The notes: generated by a model from the letters alone, not told the origin. A stretch of 62,449 bases of DNA from Marinobacter xestospongiae (GCF_023156385.1 NZ_JAKZAK010000031.1:1-62449); one strand, 5' to 3'. Positions 53,020 to 62,367 are shown, numbered from the stretch's first letter. Made by a program: numbers and translations.

Positions 53020-53442
53020 CTAGAAGGGTTTGACGGTGGCGAGGATGACGACAGCCAGCAGTACCAGCACCGGCAGTTCGTTGAACCAGCGGTAGAATAC
53101 GTGACTGCGGGTGTTCTGATCATCGCGGAAAACCTTGACCAGGTGACCGCAGTAGAAATGGTAGCCTACCAGTAGCAGAATCAGCGTGAGCTTGGCGTGC
53201 AGCCAGCCCTGGCTGAGATAACCGGCCGGGTTGAAGCTGATCAGCCACAGGCCAAAGCCCAGGGTTGCGATCATCGACGGCGTGGTGATGCCGCGATAGA
53301 GCTTTCGTTCCATGATCTTGAAGCGTTCCCGCCCCGGAGCATCCTCACAGGCAGCGTGATAGACAAACAGCCGTGGCAGGTAAAAAATGCCGGCGAACCA
53401 GCACACCATGGCAATCAGGTGAAAGGCCTTGACCCACAACAT
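53020..53442 (-). CDS. hemJ: Protoporphyrinogen oxidase HemJ
   Basis: Membrane protein of 140 residues with four predicted helices; oxidises protoporphyrinogen IX in bacteria lacking HemG/HemY. The start MLWVKAFHLIAMVCWFAGIFYLPRLFVYH contains the conserved His and the FxGxFYLPRLFVYH block; W-LHAKLTL and YRWFNELPV follow. CGGAG precedes the ATG. It lies three bases after the ClC gene on the same strand. Confidence 0.93.
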   Translation of the reverse strand: MLWVKAFHLIAMVCWFAGIFYLPRLFVYHAACEDAPGRERFKIMERKLYRGITTPSMIATLGFGLWLISFNPAGYLSQGWLHAKLTLILLLVGYHFYCGHLVKVFRDDQNTRSHVFYRWFNELPVLVLLAVVILATVKPF

Positions 53443-53445
53443 CCG

Positions 53446-55221
53446 TTAACTCCGTCGATACTGGTAGTAGCTTTCGATCTCGGACTTCAGCACCACGCCG
53501 TAGATCCGCTGGATCATCGGGGCAACGTGGCGCTGAACGTACAGTGCTTCGGCGTTGCTGGCGTGAAACACCTGCAGCGCCTCCTCGAGCGTGGCCTGAT
53601 ATTGTACCGCAGCAAGGTCGCGTCGGTTGGCGGGAATGTCCATCAGGTCAATGGATTCCGGCAGCGGCTTGTCGGTTTCCCGGCTCTCTTCGGTGACATC
53701 CTCCAGGTAACGTGCGAGGTCCACCGCCGGTAACAGCGCGCCGGGGCCCTGGCTGCCGTCCACGATCAGCCACTTGTGCTCCGCTTTCAGCACCCGTTTG
53801 CAGTCGTCCAGGGGCAGGTGACGCTGGACCCGGGCGAAACTGCGGTCCATGATGGCGCCCACGGATACCCGTCGCAAGGCCTGGATGATCGGAGAGTTCT
53901 GATAGCTCAGGCCCTGGCTCTTGAGAATGGTCAGGAACAGCGACTTCTGCCCGAACACCTCGCTGGTCACCATGCTGGCAGTGGTGATGATCAGCATCGC
54001 CGGCAGGATGATGTGGGGGTTGAGGGTCAGCTCCAACAGGGCCATCAGTGCGGCCAGTGGCGCCTGCAGTACCGCCCCCATCATTGCGCCCATACCCAGC
54101 ATGGCGTAGAAGCCGACCGATGAGGCGTACTCCGGCGCGATGGCGGCACCGACCAGCCCCATGGCGCCGCCGAGGGTAGCGCCCATGAAAATGGTTGGGC
54201 CAATCACCCCGCTGGGCATGCCCAGCCCCAGGGTGACCGCCGTAACCACCAGCTTGGCCAGCGCCACGCCCAGCAGCAGCCAGAACGGCAACTGGTTGTG
54301 GATGGTGGCGCTGACGGTGTCGTAACCGATACCCATCACCTCCGGTACCAACAGGGCAAACGGCACCATCAGTACGCCGGCAGCAATGATGCGCAGCAGC
54401 ACCGGGCGCTGGTGGAAACGACCGGTGTAGTCGAGCAGGAAAGTGAAAGCGGCAGCGGCGATGCCAATGATGACGGCCACCGCCAGAATCCAGGGAATCT
54501 CCAGCAGCGAGTTCATGGTCAGGGCCGGCACACTGAACGCCGGCTCGTCGCCATACACGGCCCGGGTGACCACTGCCGCCGTCACCGACGACAGGATGAT
54601 CGGGGTGAAGCCGGCGATGGTGTACTCCATCATCACCACTTCCATGGCAAAGATCACGCCGGCGATCGGGGTGTTGAAGGACGCCGAGATCGCCGCCGCA
54701 CAGCCACAGGCGACGAGGGTTCGGATGCTGTTGTTGGGCAGGCGCATCCACTGGCCCAGCAGACTGGAGAACGCCGCGCCGAGGTGGACTGCCGGTCCTT
54801 CCCGTCCCGCCGACTGGCCGGTAATGACCGTGCCAACCCCGCAGACAAACTGCACCACCGCACTGCGAAACGACAGATACCCCTGGTGGTAATTGAGTCG
54901 CTCCATGACGTGGACGATGCCCACCTTGCGGTCCTGAATGCCCAGTCGGTGGAGGAACAGCCCCAGGGCCACGGCGCCGGCCAGCGGCAGCAAGCCACGG
55001 GTGATCAGATCCAGATTCTCGAACGCTTCGGAGTCATGACCGGGCAGGAAATACTCCAGCGGCAGCTCAATCGCCAGCCGGAACAGCAGGATCACCACCC
55101 CCGTCACCAGACCGGACAGCAGCCCCAGCAGAGCCAGCTGGGGCAGGGCGTCAACGCCGGACAGCCGGCGCCGGAACAGGGGGAACAGTCGTTCGCTGAT
55201 CTGGTGCTTGAGGTCGCGCAT
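53446..55221 (-). CDS. ClC family chloride transporter with CBS-like tail
   Basis: A 591-residue membrane protein of the ClC fold with 10 or more membrane segments (about 30-440) and a C-terminal cytosolic region with two CBS-like halves (about 450-591). The gating segment GREGPAVHLG has Glu141, and GMPSGVIGP is present. The first selectivity motif is changed: where canonical ClC proteins read GSGIP, this one reads RKVGIVH (98-104). This variant group may have different ion selectivity. Its ribosome site is weak. Confidence 0.88.
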   Translation of the reverse strand: MRDLKHQISERLFPLFRRRLSGVDALPQLALLGLLSGLVTGVVILLFRLAIELPLEYFLPGHDSEAFENLDLITRGLLPLAGAVALGLFLHRLGIQDRKVGIVHVMERLNYHQGYLSFRSAVVQFVCGVGTVITGQSAGREGPAVHLGAAFSSLLGQWMRLPNNSIRTLVACGCAAAISASFNTPIAGVIFAMEVVMMEYTIAGFTPIILSSVTAAVVTRAVYGDEPAFSVPALTMNSLLEIPWILAVAVIIGIAAAAFTFLLDYTGRFHQRPVLLRIIAAGVLMVPFALLVPEVMGIGYDTVSATIHNQLPFWLLLGVALAKLVVTAVTLGLGMPSGVIGPTIFMGATLGGAMGLVGAAIAPEYASSVGFYAMLGMGAMMGAVLQAPLAALMALLELTLNPHIILPAMLIITTASMVTSEVFGQKSLFLTILKSQGLSYQNSPIIQALRRVSVGAIMDRSFARVQRHLPLDDCKRVLKAEHKWLIVDGSQGPGALLPAVDLARYLEDVTEESRETDKPLPESIDLMDIPANRRDLAAVQYQATLEEALQVFHASNAEALYVQRHVAPMIQRIYGVVLKSEIESYYQYRRS

Positions 55222-55390
55222 GGTGATCGTCTATCCGGATTGACAGTGGTGGCAGGTTTGCCCGCTTCCCGGGCTCCTTAATTGTAAAGGAGCGGGGGCG
55301 CCCTGCAATAAGACTCGGGATTATCGTGTTAGAATAGCCGGCCAAATCCACCCCCGCGCCTGGCGTGGGGATTTGCAGCGGGAGAGTTCG

Positions 55391-56431
55391 GTGATCAAGG
55401 TAGGTATTGTCGGAGGAACCGGTTACACCGGTGTCGAGTTGTTGCGCATTCTGGCGGTGCACCCCGAAGTGGAGGTGCGCTGTATCACATCCCGGTCTGA
55501 GGCCGGCATGGCGGTGGCCGATCTCTACCCCAACCTCCGAGGACACTTCGACCTGAACTTTACCGCCCCGGACCTGGACACACTGGCTGAGTGCGATCTG
55601 GTGTTTTTTGCCACGCCCCATGGTGTGGCCATGCGCATGGCGCCGGAACTGATCGCTCGGGGCACCCGGGTGGTGGACCTGTCTGCCGATTTCCGGCTCA
55701 AGGATCTGGATGTCTGGGCCACCTGGTACGGCATGCCCCACGAGAGCCCGGAGTGGGCCGAGAAAGCCGTCTATGGTCTGCCGGAAGTGGCTCGCGACGC
55801 CATTCGCGAAGCCGAACTGGTCGCCAATCCCGGCTGCTACCCCACCGCCGTTCAGCTGGGGCTGCTGCCGTTGCTGGAGCAGAGGCTGGTCAAGACTGAC
55901 CGCATTATCGCCGATGCCAAGTCCGGTGCCAGTGGGGCCGGTCGCCAGGGCAAGATCGGCATGCTCCACGGTGAGATTGGTGAGAGCTTCAAGGCCTACG
56001 GCGCGTCCGGTCATCGTCACTTGCCGGAGATCCGTCAGGGCCTGGTTGCCGCCGCTGGCGACGCCTCCCTGGGGGTCACCTTTGTGCCACATCTGCTGCC
56101 GATGATCCGTGGGATCGAGGCAACCCTGTACGCCGAGCTGAACGATCCGGCGGATTTTGATCGTTTGCAGGCGGTGTTTGAGGACCGCTACCGTGACGAG
56201 CCATTTGTCGATGTCCTGCCGTTTGGCAGTCATCCTGAGACTCGCAGCGTGCGGGGCGCCAACCACTGCCGGATGGCCCTGCACCGGCAGGAAGACAGCG
56301 CGACAGTGATCGTGTCGTCAGTGATCGACAACCTGGTCAAAGGCGCTGCCGGTCAGGCCGTTCAGAACATGAACGTGATGTTCGGGCTGCAGGAAGACCT
56401 GGGTCTGCAAGCGCCAGCCTTGCTGCCCTGA
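55391..56431 (+). CDS. argC: N-acetyl-gamma-glutamyl-phosphate reductase
   Basis: NADPH-dependent third step of arginine synthesis; 346 residues from a GTG start (IKVGIVGGTGYTGVELLRIL) with GGAGAG upstream; a TTG six codons earlier is unlikely. The catalytic Cys is in VANPGCYPTAVQLGLLPL. A TAGAAT at 55330-55335 could be a -10. It begins a run of three closely spaced genes (argC, DUF6776, bactofilin). Confidence 0.97.
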   Translation: MIKVGIVGGTGYTGVELLRILAVHPEVEVRCITSRSEAGMAVADLYPNLRGHFDLNFTAPDLDTLAECDLVFFATPHGVAMRMAPELIARGTRVVDLSADFRLKDLDVWATWYGMPHESPEWAEKAVYGLPEVARDAIREAELVANPGCYPTAVQLGLLPLLEQRLVKTDRIIADAKSGASGAGRQGKIGMLHGEIGESFKAYGASGHRHLPEIRQGLVAAAGDASLGVTFVPHLLPMIRGIEATLYAELNDPADFDRLQAVFEDRYRDEPFVDVLPFGSHPETRSVRGANHCRMALHRQEDSATVIVSSVIDNLVKGAAGQAVQNMNVMFGLQEDLGLQAPALLP

Positions 56432-56439
56432 GGCCTGGT

Positions 56440-57180
56440 GTGAGCGACAGCCGCAGTCCCAGTGAAGAATATGTGATGGTGCGCCGGCGGCCAGGCCGCC
56501 GGCTTCGCCGTACCGCAATCCTGCTGCTGTTTTCGGTGGCCTGCGCTGCTGGCGGTTATTTCCTGGGCCTGTCCCAGACCGGCACCCAGCTCACGTCGGT
56601 GGTGGACACCCGTGACCATTTGCTGGATCAGCTGGAATCGCTGCAGCAGGAGCGGTTGGCGTCGGAACAGCAACTGATCAATTTGGAGCGGGGGCGCAGC
56701 ATTGATGAAGCGGCGCTGAGCCAGGCCCGCCACACCATCGCCCGACTGGAAAGCCGGGTGGCGGAGCTGGAAGCGGACCTGACCTTCTACCGCAACATCA
56801 TGGCGCCCTCGGAAGTGGCCGAGGGGCTGCAGGTGGATCGACTGAACCTGCACACCACCCGTCAGGACGGGCGTTACGGATTCAAACTGGTGCTTACCCA
56901 GGTGGGTGACAACAGCAGCTATATCGGTGGTATTGTTGCCGTCAACGTGATCGGACTGCGTGATGGCGAAAAGGAAGTGATTGCCCTGCGGGATCTGTCC
57001 GAAGAGATCACCGACCTGGGGGTCAAGTTCCGGTTCCGATACTTCCAGGACGTGGAAGGGTTCCTGACCGTACCCGACAGTTTTCAGCCCCTTGAAGTTC
57101 AGGTGGTGGCCCAGGCCCAGGGGAGCAAGTCGTCCCAGGCCGAGCGCACCTTTGATTGGGGGCAGCTAACGGAGAAATGA
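56440..57180 (+). CDS. DUF6776 membrane protein
   Basis: A 246-residue inner-membrane protein: basic N-terminus, one membrane segment (about 26-46), a coiled coil (about 55-115) and a C-terminal beta-rich periplasmic domain (GFKLVLTQVGDNSSYIGGIVAVNVIG). Matches the DUF6776 family, function unknown. Start GTG at eight bases after argC; an ATG at 56476 (MVRRRPGRR) is an alternative. It is followed by bactofilin with a one-base gap, suggesting a joint role at the cell envelope. Confidence 0.75.
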   Translation: MSDSRSPSEEYVMVRRRPGRRLRRTAILLLFSVACAAGGYFLGLSQTGTQLTSVVDTRDHLLDQLESLQQERLASEQQLINLERGRSIDEAALSQARHTIARLESRVAELEADLTFYRNIMAPSEVAEGLQVDRLNLHTTRQDGRYGFKLVLTQVGDNSSYIGGIVAVNVIGLRDGEKEVIALRDLSEEITDLGVKFRFRYFQDVEGFLTVPDSFQPLEVQVVAQAQGSKSSQAERTFDWGQLTEK

Positions 57181-57181
57181 C

Positions 57182-57640
57182 ATGCTAGGAAAGAAAAAAC
57201 AGCAGCCACGTCGGCCCGCCGCCGGGCAGTTCGATACGCTGATTTCCGCCAAGACGGCGATTGAAGGCAACCTGAAGTTTTCCGGTGGCCTGCACGTTGA
57301 TGGCAAGGTGCGCGGCAAGATTTCGGCCGAAGAGGGTGGTTCTGCCGTGCTCCGGGTTTCCGAAGTCGGTGAAGTCGACGGCGACATTGTGGCCCCTCAC
57401 GTCATCATCAATGGCACCGTGCATGGGGATGTGTACGCCTCGGAGCATCTGGAGCTGGCGGCGAAGGCCTCAATCAACGGCAACGTGTACTACAACCTGA
57501 TTGAGATGGCGATGGGGGCGACGGTGAACGGTAACTTGGTGAACCAGCGTGAGCCGGTCGGCCTGCTGGGACAGCAAAACCGTGCTGAGGATTCGTCAGC
57601 GGTCAGTGAAGACGACGATGCCCGCGCCGATGTGGAATAA
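57182..57640 (+). CDS. Bactofilin family cytoskeletal protein
   Basis: A 152-residue bactofilin. The central domain (about 17-125) has regular beta-helix repeats (IEGNLKFSGGLHVDGKVRGK, VDGDIVAPHVIINGTVHGDV, INGNVYYNLIEMAMGATVNG) flanked by a short basic head and an acidic disordered tail. Such proteins polymerise without nucleotide and scaffold envelope or shape functions. The upstream DUF6776 membrane protein may be its anchor. Confidence 0.92.
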   Translation: MLGKKKQQPRRPAAGQFDTLISAKTAIEGNLKFSGGLHVDGKVRGKISAEEGGSAVLRVSEVGEVDGDIVAPHVIINGTVHGDVYASEHLELAAKASINGNVYYNLIEMAMGATVNGNLVNQREPVGLLGQQNRAEDSSAVSEDDDARADVE

Positions 57641-57669
57641 TTGACTGCTTTGGTCGGGAATACGATAAT
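57641..57669 (+). promoter_or_regulatory. Sigma-70 promoter of erpA
   Basis: TTGACT (57641-57646), a 17-base spacer and GATAAT (57664-57669), starting right after the bactofilin stop. It predicts a leader of about 70 bases. I see no confident IscR-type site. Confidence 0.7.
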
Positions 57670-57744
57670 TGAGCCTGGCCTTCTGGCTGGGCCAGTTTGG
57701 TCAGCCGCCCCAACCCATCCTTGACTCGTGTATCGGAGGCGAAC

Positions 57745-58098
57745 TTGAGTGTAGTGCAGGAACAAATGCCGACACCGCTGTTCTTCAGTGACAATGCCGT
57801 TGCCAAGGTGCGGGAGTTGGTTGAAGAGGAAGAGAACTCGGATCTGAAACTCCGGGTCTTCGTGACCGGTGGTGGCTGCTCTGGCTTCCAGTACGGTTTC
57901 TCATTTGATGAGAACCAGGAGGAAGACGATACCGTCATCGAGCGTGGCGGCATGGTGCTGCTGGTGGACCCGATGAGTTACCAGTACCTGGTCGGCGCGA
58001 CGGTGGACTACCAGGAGGGGCTGCAGGGCTCCCAGTTTGTGGTCCAGAACCCCAACGCCAGCTCCACCTGCGGCTGCGGTTCGTCCTTCTCGATCTGA
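57745..58098 (+). CDS. erpA: Iron-sulfur cluster insertion protein ErpA
   Basis: A-type carrier that delivers Fe-S clusters to targets such as IspG and IspH; 117 residues. The three cluster Cys are in TGGGCSGFQYGF and the terminal TCGCGSSFSI. The start is TTG (LSVVQEQMPTPLFF) with CGGAGG five bases before; the first in-frame ATG would be residue 8 and has no ribosome site. Order erpA-anmK-M23-tyrS matches Pseudomonas. Confidence 0.96.
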   Translation: MSVVQEQMPTPLFFSDNAVAKVRELVEEEENSDLKLRVFVTGGGCSGFQYGFSFDENQEEDDTVIERGGMVLLVDPMSYQYLVGATVDYQEGLQGSQFVVQNPNASSTCGCGSSFSI

Positions 58099-58174
58099 TA
58101 CCCGGCGGAGCGGTTCTCTGGACGGCTCCGTTGTTCCCGCTTTTCCCCACTGCGTTTCATCGACAAGACCCTTT

Positions 58175-59272
58175 TCAGGGGTAGTAAACCGCACCCAGCA
58201 GTCTTGGTCCCCTGGCGCCGGTGACTTCCGGCAGGTTGCCTGGCAACCGGTTAATGGTCTGGCGGGCGAGCCAGGCGAATGCTGTCGCCTCTACCCACTG
58301 CGGGTCCAGCCCCAGTTCCTCCGTTGAACAGACCTTGAAAGGGGTGCAGGCCCGGCGAAGTTCCTGCAGCAGCACCCGATTGCGAACACCCCCGCCACAG
58401 ACGTAAATTTTCAGGTCGGGGCATTCCGGCAACTGTTTGGTAATAGAGATGACCGTCAACTCCAGCAGGGTGCGCTGGACATCGACTGCCTCGATGCCCG
58501 GATGGCGGGCCAGGGCGGTGCGAATCCAGTCGAGATTGAACTTCTCCTTGCCGGTGCTCTTGGGCGCTGGAAGGGCGAAGTAGGCATCTGACAGTAAGTC
58601 GCTCAACAAGGCCTGGTGTACGCGACCTTCGGCGGCCCAGTGGCCGTCAGCGTCGTAGGGCTTGCCAAGCTGGTCCTGGCACCAGGCATCCATCAGGGCA
58701 TTGCCCGGGCCGGTATCGAACCCCAGAACGCGTGGCTCCGTCGGGGACAGGCTGCTGATGTTGGCAATGCCGCCAATATTGACGATGCAGCGCTGTTGGC
58801 TGGGGTGGCCGAAAAACGATTGATGGAAGGCTGGCACCAGTGGCGCACCTTCGCCGCCAGCGGCCATGTCCCGGCGGCGGAAGTCCGCCACCGTGGCAAT
58901 GCCGGTGTGCTCGGCAATCAGGTTTGGGTCGCCCAATTGCATGGAGAAAGGGGCTTCCCCGCGGGGCTGATGGCGAATGGTCTGGCCATGGCTGCCAATG
59001 GCGACCACATCCAGCCCGCGGGCATTGGGATGCCGTAACACGCCGGCGGCGGTTTCCGCGAACAGTCGGCCCACCTGATGGTCGAGGTGGCCGACATCAT
59101 CCGGCGTGCCCTGGTTCTGACTGACCCGCTGCAGGTGGCGACGTAGGTCATCCGGGTAGGGCAGGGTGTGGGTGGCGTGAAGTTTGATCCGGTCAGCGCT
59201 GAACGACACCAGCGCGGCGTCAATGCCGTCCATGCTGGTGCCGGACATCAGGCCAACGTAGGCCGGCCCCAT
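58175..59272 (-). CDS. anmK: Anhydro-N-acetylmuramic acid kinase
   Basis: Phosphorylates anhydroMurNAc released during wall turnover, for recycling; 365 residues. ATP-binding MSGTSMDGIDAALV at the N-terminus, GSHGQTIRH and CGGGVRNRVL are present. Convergent with erpA and three bases after the M23 peptidase gene, pairing wall cleavage with recycling. Confidence 0.96.
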   Translation of the reverse strand: MGPAYVGLMSGTSMDGIDAALVSFSADRIKLHATHTLPYPDDLRRHLQRVSQNQGTPDDVGHLDHQVGRLFAETAAGVLRHPNARGLDVVAIGSHGQTIRHQPRGEAPFSMQLGDPNLIAEHTGIATVADFRRRDMAAGGEGAPLVPAFHQSFFGHPSQQRCIVNIGGIANISSLSPTEPRVLGFDTGPGNALMDAWCQDQLGKPYDADGHWAAEGRVHQALLSDLLSDAYFALPAPKSTGKEKFNLDWIRTALARHPGIEAVDVQRTLLELTVISITKQLPECPDLKIYVCGGGVRNRVLLQELRRACTPFKVCSTEELGLDPQWVEATAFAWLARQTINRLPGNLPEVTGARGPRLLGAVYYP

Positions 59273-59275
59273 GGC

Positions 59276-60661
59276 TTACTCGCCCCGGGCCAGGGTCATG
59301 CCAGACGTGCTCTGGAAGGTATCGAGCTGGGCCAGCAGCCCCTGCGTGGCGGCGGAGAAGCGTTGACGCTCGTCGCCGGGGATGGGCTCGGCATCGGGCA
59401 GCGGCACGGTCACCGGATTGCGGGGCGCGCCGTTAACCCGGAACTCGTAGTGCAGATGCGGGCCGGTAGCCAGGCCAGAGGAGCCGACATAACCGATCAC
59501 CTGACCCTGGGTCACTCGCTGTCCGGAGCGGATACCGCGGGCAAAGCCACGCATGTGAGCGTACAGGGTGGTGATGTTGTTGCCGTGCTGAAGTACCACC
59601 GCATTGCCGAAGCCGCCCTTGCGACCGGCGTGGATCACCTTGCCGTCGCCTGCCGCCTTGATCGGCGTGCCCGGGCTGGCGGCGTAGTCGGTGCCTTTAT
59701 GGGCACGGATGCGATGCAGCACCGGATGACGGCGGGACAGGTTGAAATGTGAGGATATGCGGGCGAAGTCCACCGGTGTCCGCAGGAAGGCTTTACGCAT
59801 GCTGCGGCCTTCGGGGGTGTAGTAGGCGCTGACACCGTCTTCGTCGGTATAGAGTACCGCCTTGAACTCGCGATCCTGGTTGTTGAAGCTGGCCGCCAGG
59901 ATGCGACCGTTGTCGATTTTCTCACCGTCCAGGAACAGCTCCTCGTACACCACGCTGAAGCGATCGCCTTTGCGGATGTCGAGGACGAAATCAATGTCCC
60001 AGCCGAAGATCCCCGCCAGTTCCATGGTGAGCTTGTCGGTCAGGCCGGCAGATTGGCCGGCACCAAACAGGGAACTGTCGATCTCGGCTTCGGCGTAGGT
60101 AATGCGGGCCTCTGGCTCGCGCACCACTTTCTCACCCACGAAGCCGTCGTCGGTAAGGTCGATCTGCAGGGTCTCCAGACGGCTGCGCTCGAGCTGGATC
60201 TGTACCAGGTCGCCGTCGTCGTTGCTGGCGAAGCCGATGGTTTCTCCGGCGTAAAGATGTTGCAGCGCGTCCGCCTCGCCCTCACCGTGAATCACCGACA
60301 GCATTAGGCCGTCGTTATAGCCGGCCTTCTTGAACAGACTGGAGAGGGTGTCGCCGCTGCGGATGTCGAAGCGGGACCAGGTCAGTTGTGGCTCCGCCGG
60401 TACATCAACCGCGGTGGCTGTGGCTTCGGTGGGCGCGGTTGCAGACAGCGCTGCCGGCACCGACTGAGCATTGGCACTGGCGGCGGCGTTGTCAGTTGCC
60501 GCCGGTTGCATGGGGGTGGCCTTGCCGGATTCGATATCCAGGGCAACGGACATCCGTTTGGCCTCAACGTCGGAGCTGGGGCTCAGGACCATCGCAGTAG
60601 TGACCACCGCGGTAATGACGACCGCGGCAGCGAGATGGGTTTTGGGAAACTTGTTCAGCAC
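59276..60661 (-). CDS. M23 peptidoglycan endopeptidase, MepM-like
   Basis: A 461-residue envelope protein with an N-terminal membrane anchor (about 9-26), a disordered linker (about 35-85), a LysM/OapA-like domain (FDIRSGDTLSSLFKKAGYND), a Csd3-type middle region, and a C-terminal M23 metallopeptidase with zinc ligands in HKGTDYAA and HLHYEF. It should cleave D,D crosslinks during growth. Start is GTG with AAAGG nine bases upstream. Forms an operon with anmK. Confidence 0.93.
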   Translation of the reverse strand: MLNKFPKTHLAAAVVITAVVTTAMVLSPSSDVEAKRMSVALDIESGKATPMQPAATDNAAASANAQSVPAALSATAPTEATATAVDVPAEPQLTWSRFDIRSGDTLSSLFKKAGYNDGLMLSVIHGEGEADALQHLYAGETIGFASNDDGDLVQIQLERSRLETLQIDLTDDGFVGEKVVREPEARITYAEAEIDSSLFGAGQSAGLTDKLTMELAGIFGWDIDFVLDIRKGDRFSVVYEELFLDGEKIDNGRILAASFNNQDREFKAVLYTDEDGVSAYYTPEGRSMRKAFLRTPVDFARISSHFNLSRRHPVLHRIRAHKGTDYAASPGTPIKAAGDGKVIHAGRKGGFGNAVVLQHGNNITTLYAHMRGFARGIRSGQRVTQGQVIGYVGSSGLATGPHLHYEFRVNGAPRNPVTVPLPDAEPIPGDERQRFSAATQGLLAQLDTFQSTSGMTLARGE

Positions 60662-61123
60662 GGGGTAAACCTTTGGTCGTTGACGGGCGGAGTGTTCACC
60701 GCTTTCGTTATCAGGCGCAATGTGATGAGATAAATGCGCAATTCAGCAGCCTACTGTGGACCGGAATAGAGCGGACCCGATCAGTCGGAGTCAGCAATAG
60801 GCTGGTGGATTGGGCAGTGAGAACATCAGCTTGTACTACCTAATTAAAGTTTTCACGCAAGTATAGTTCAACAGATTACCGTAGAAAAACCGTCCCGGAT
60901 AGCGTCAGGCCTGGCCTCCGCCGGGTGTCGGGCGCGGATTTTCCTCTCCCCCGTTGCTATAATGGCCGCTTTTATTTGGCGACCGTCCAGACGATAGGTG
61001 CTTGGGCGGCTGGTTAAACTTTGTTCAGGTGGCACTGTAGCAAGGGTCGCGGTAAGCCGCAGCTTTGTTTTGTTGAACTCTGTAACCTTCCATTTCCATT
61101 TTTTGTGTTGGGGATATCTGTTC
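60662..61123. promoter_or_regulatory. Divergent M23/tyrS intergenic region
   Basis: About 460 bases without a gene. An extended -10, TGCTATAAT (TATAAT at 60959-60964), gives tyrS a leader of about 150 bases. I see no T-box, as expected outside Firmicutes. The stretch 60830-60900 is AT-rich. No clear promoter for the M23 gene is found. Confidence 0.55.
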
Positions 61124-62326
61124 ATGGCATCGATCGACGACGCGCTGGCTCTCATTAAACGAGGCGTGGACGAACTGCTCCCGGAAGAGGAGCTGATCAC
61201 TAAGCTTAAAGAAGGGCGGCCTTTGCGCATCAAGGCCGGGTTTGATCCCACTGCGCCGGATCTGCACCTGGGGCACACGGTGCTGATCAACAAGCTGCGG
61301 CAGTTCCAGGACCTGGGGCATGAAGTGATCTTCCTGATTGGTGACTTCACCGGCATGATCGGTGATCCCAGTGGCAAGAGCGCGACCCGTCCGCCGCTGA
61401 CCGAAGAGCAGGTGGCGGTCAATGCCATTACCTATAAAGAGCAGGTGTTCAAAATTCTCGACCCGGAGAAAACCCGGGTAGCGTTCAACTCCGAGTGGAT
61501 GAGCAAGCTGACGGCGGCGGACATGATTCGGCTGGCGGGCCAGTACACCGTCGCCCGGATGCTGGAGCGTGATGATTTCAGTAAGCGTTACGAGGCTGAG
61601 CAGTCCATCGCGATTCACGAGTTCCTCTACCCGTTGATTCAGGGTTACGACTCAGTGGCGCTGGAAGCGGATGTTGAGCTCGGTGGTACCGACCAGAAGT
61701 TCAACCTGCTGATGGGGCGGGTGCTGCAGAAAGCACACGATCAGCCGGCCCAGGTGATCCTGACCATGCCCATCCTGGAAGGTTTGGATGGGGTTCAGAA
61801 AATGTCGAAGTCGCTGGGCAACTACATCGGTGTCAACGACTCCCCGGGTGAAATGTACACCAAGCTGCTGTCCATTCCCGATCAGCTGCTGTGGCGCTAC
61901 TTTGAGCTGCTGAGTTTCCGCCCGATGGAAGAAGTGGCGGAGTACCGCGAAGCGGTTGCCGCAGGTGCCAACCCTCAGGACTACAAGAAGGTACTGGCGG
62001 AAGAGATCATTACCCGCTTCCATGATGAAGAGGCAGCGGCGACGGCGCACAAGTCCGCAGGCAACCGGGTTGCCTTGGGTGAGATTCCGGAGAACGTCCC
62101 GACGGTCGAAGTATCCCTGGACGGCCAGGACGCTCTGCCGGTGGCGGCGGTTCTGCGTCTGGCGGGGCTGGTCAAGAACGGTGCGGCGGCCCGCGATGTG
62201 TTGGGGCGTGGCGCGGTGTACATTAATGGCGAGCAATTGGAAGGCGGCAAGGACTTTGTGCTGGGCGAGGACTGCGTGATCCAGGCAGGCAAGAAGAAGA
62301 TTGCCCGGGTTCTGGTCAAGGAGTGA
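61124..62326 (+). CDS. tyrS: Tyrosyl-tRNA synthetase
   Basis: Charges tRNA-Tyr; 400 residues, the TyrRS-2-like size seen in Pseudomonas. The class I motifs are HLGH (in PDLHLGHTVLINKL) and KMSKS (QKMSKSLGNYIG), and a C-terminal S4 RNA-binding domain covers about 335-400. The start MASIDDALALIKRG has GGGGA upstream; the 42 extra codons upstream are noncoding leader. Confidence 0.97.
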   Translation: MASIDDALALIKRGVDELLPEEELITKLKEGRPLRIKAGFDPTAPDLHLGHTVLINKLRQFQDLGHEVIFLIGDFTGMIGDPSGKSATRPPLTEEQVAVNAITYKEQVFKILDPEKTRVAFNSEWMSKLTAADMIRLAGQYTVARMLERDDFSKRYEAEQSIAIHEFLYPLIQGYDSVALEADVELGGTDQKFNLLMGRVLQKAHDQPAQVILTMPILEGLDGVQKMSKSLGNYIGVNDSPGEMYTKLLSIPDQLLWRYFELLSFRPMEEVAEYREAVAAGANPQDYKKVLAEEIITRFHDEEAAATAHKSAGNRVALGEIPENVPTVEVSLDGQDALPVAAVLRLAGLVKNGAAARDVLGRGAVYINGEQLEGGKDFVLGEDCVIQAGKKKIARVLVKE

Positions 62327-62332
62327 ACGGAA

Positions 62333-62367
62333 AACAAGGTTTTTGAGATTTCTTCAAAAACCTTGTT
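62333..62367 (+). repeat. 14-bp perfect inverted repeat after tyrS
   Basis: AACAAGGTTTTTGA / TCAAAAACCTTGTT with loop GATTTCT, seven bases past the tyrS stop. It may end tyrS transcription, although the bases after the stem are TTGACGG rather than a T run. Its right arm provides the A-rich bases upstream of the next -35 and its last TT forms the start of that -35. Confidence 0.8.
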
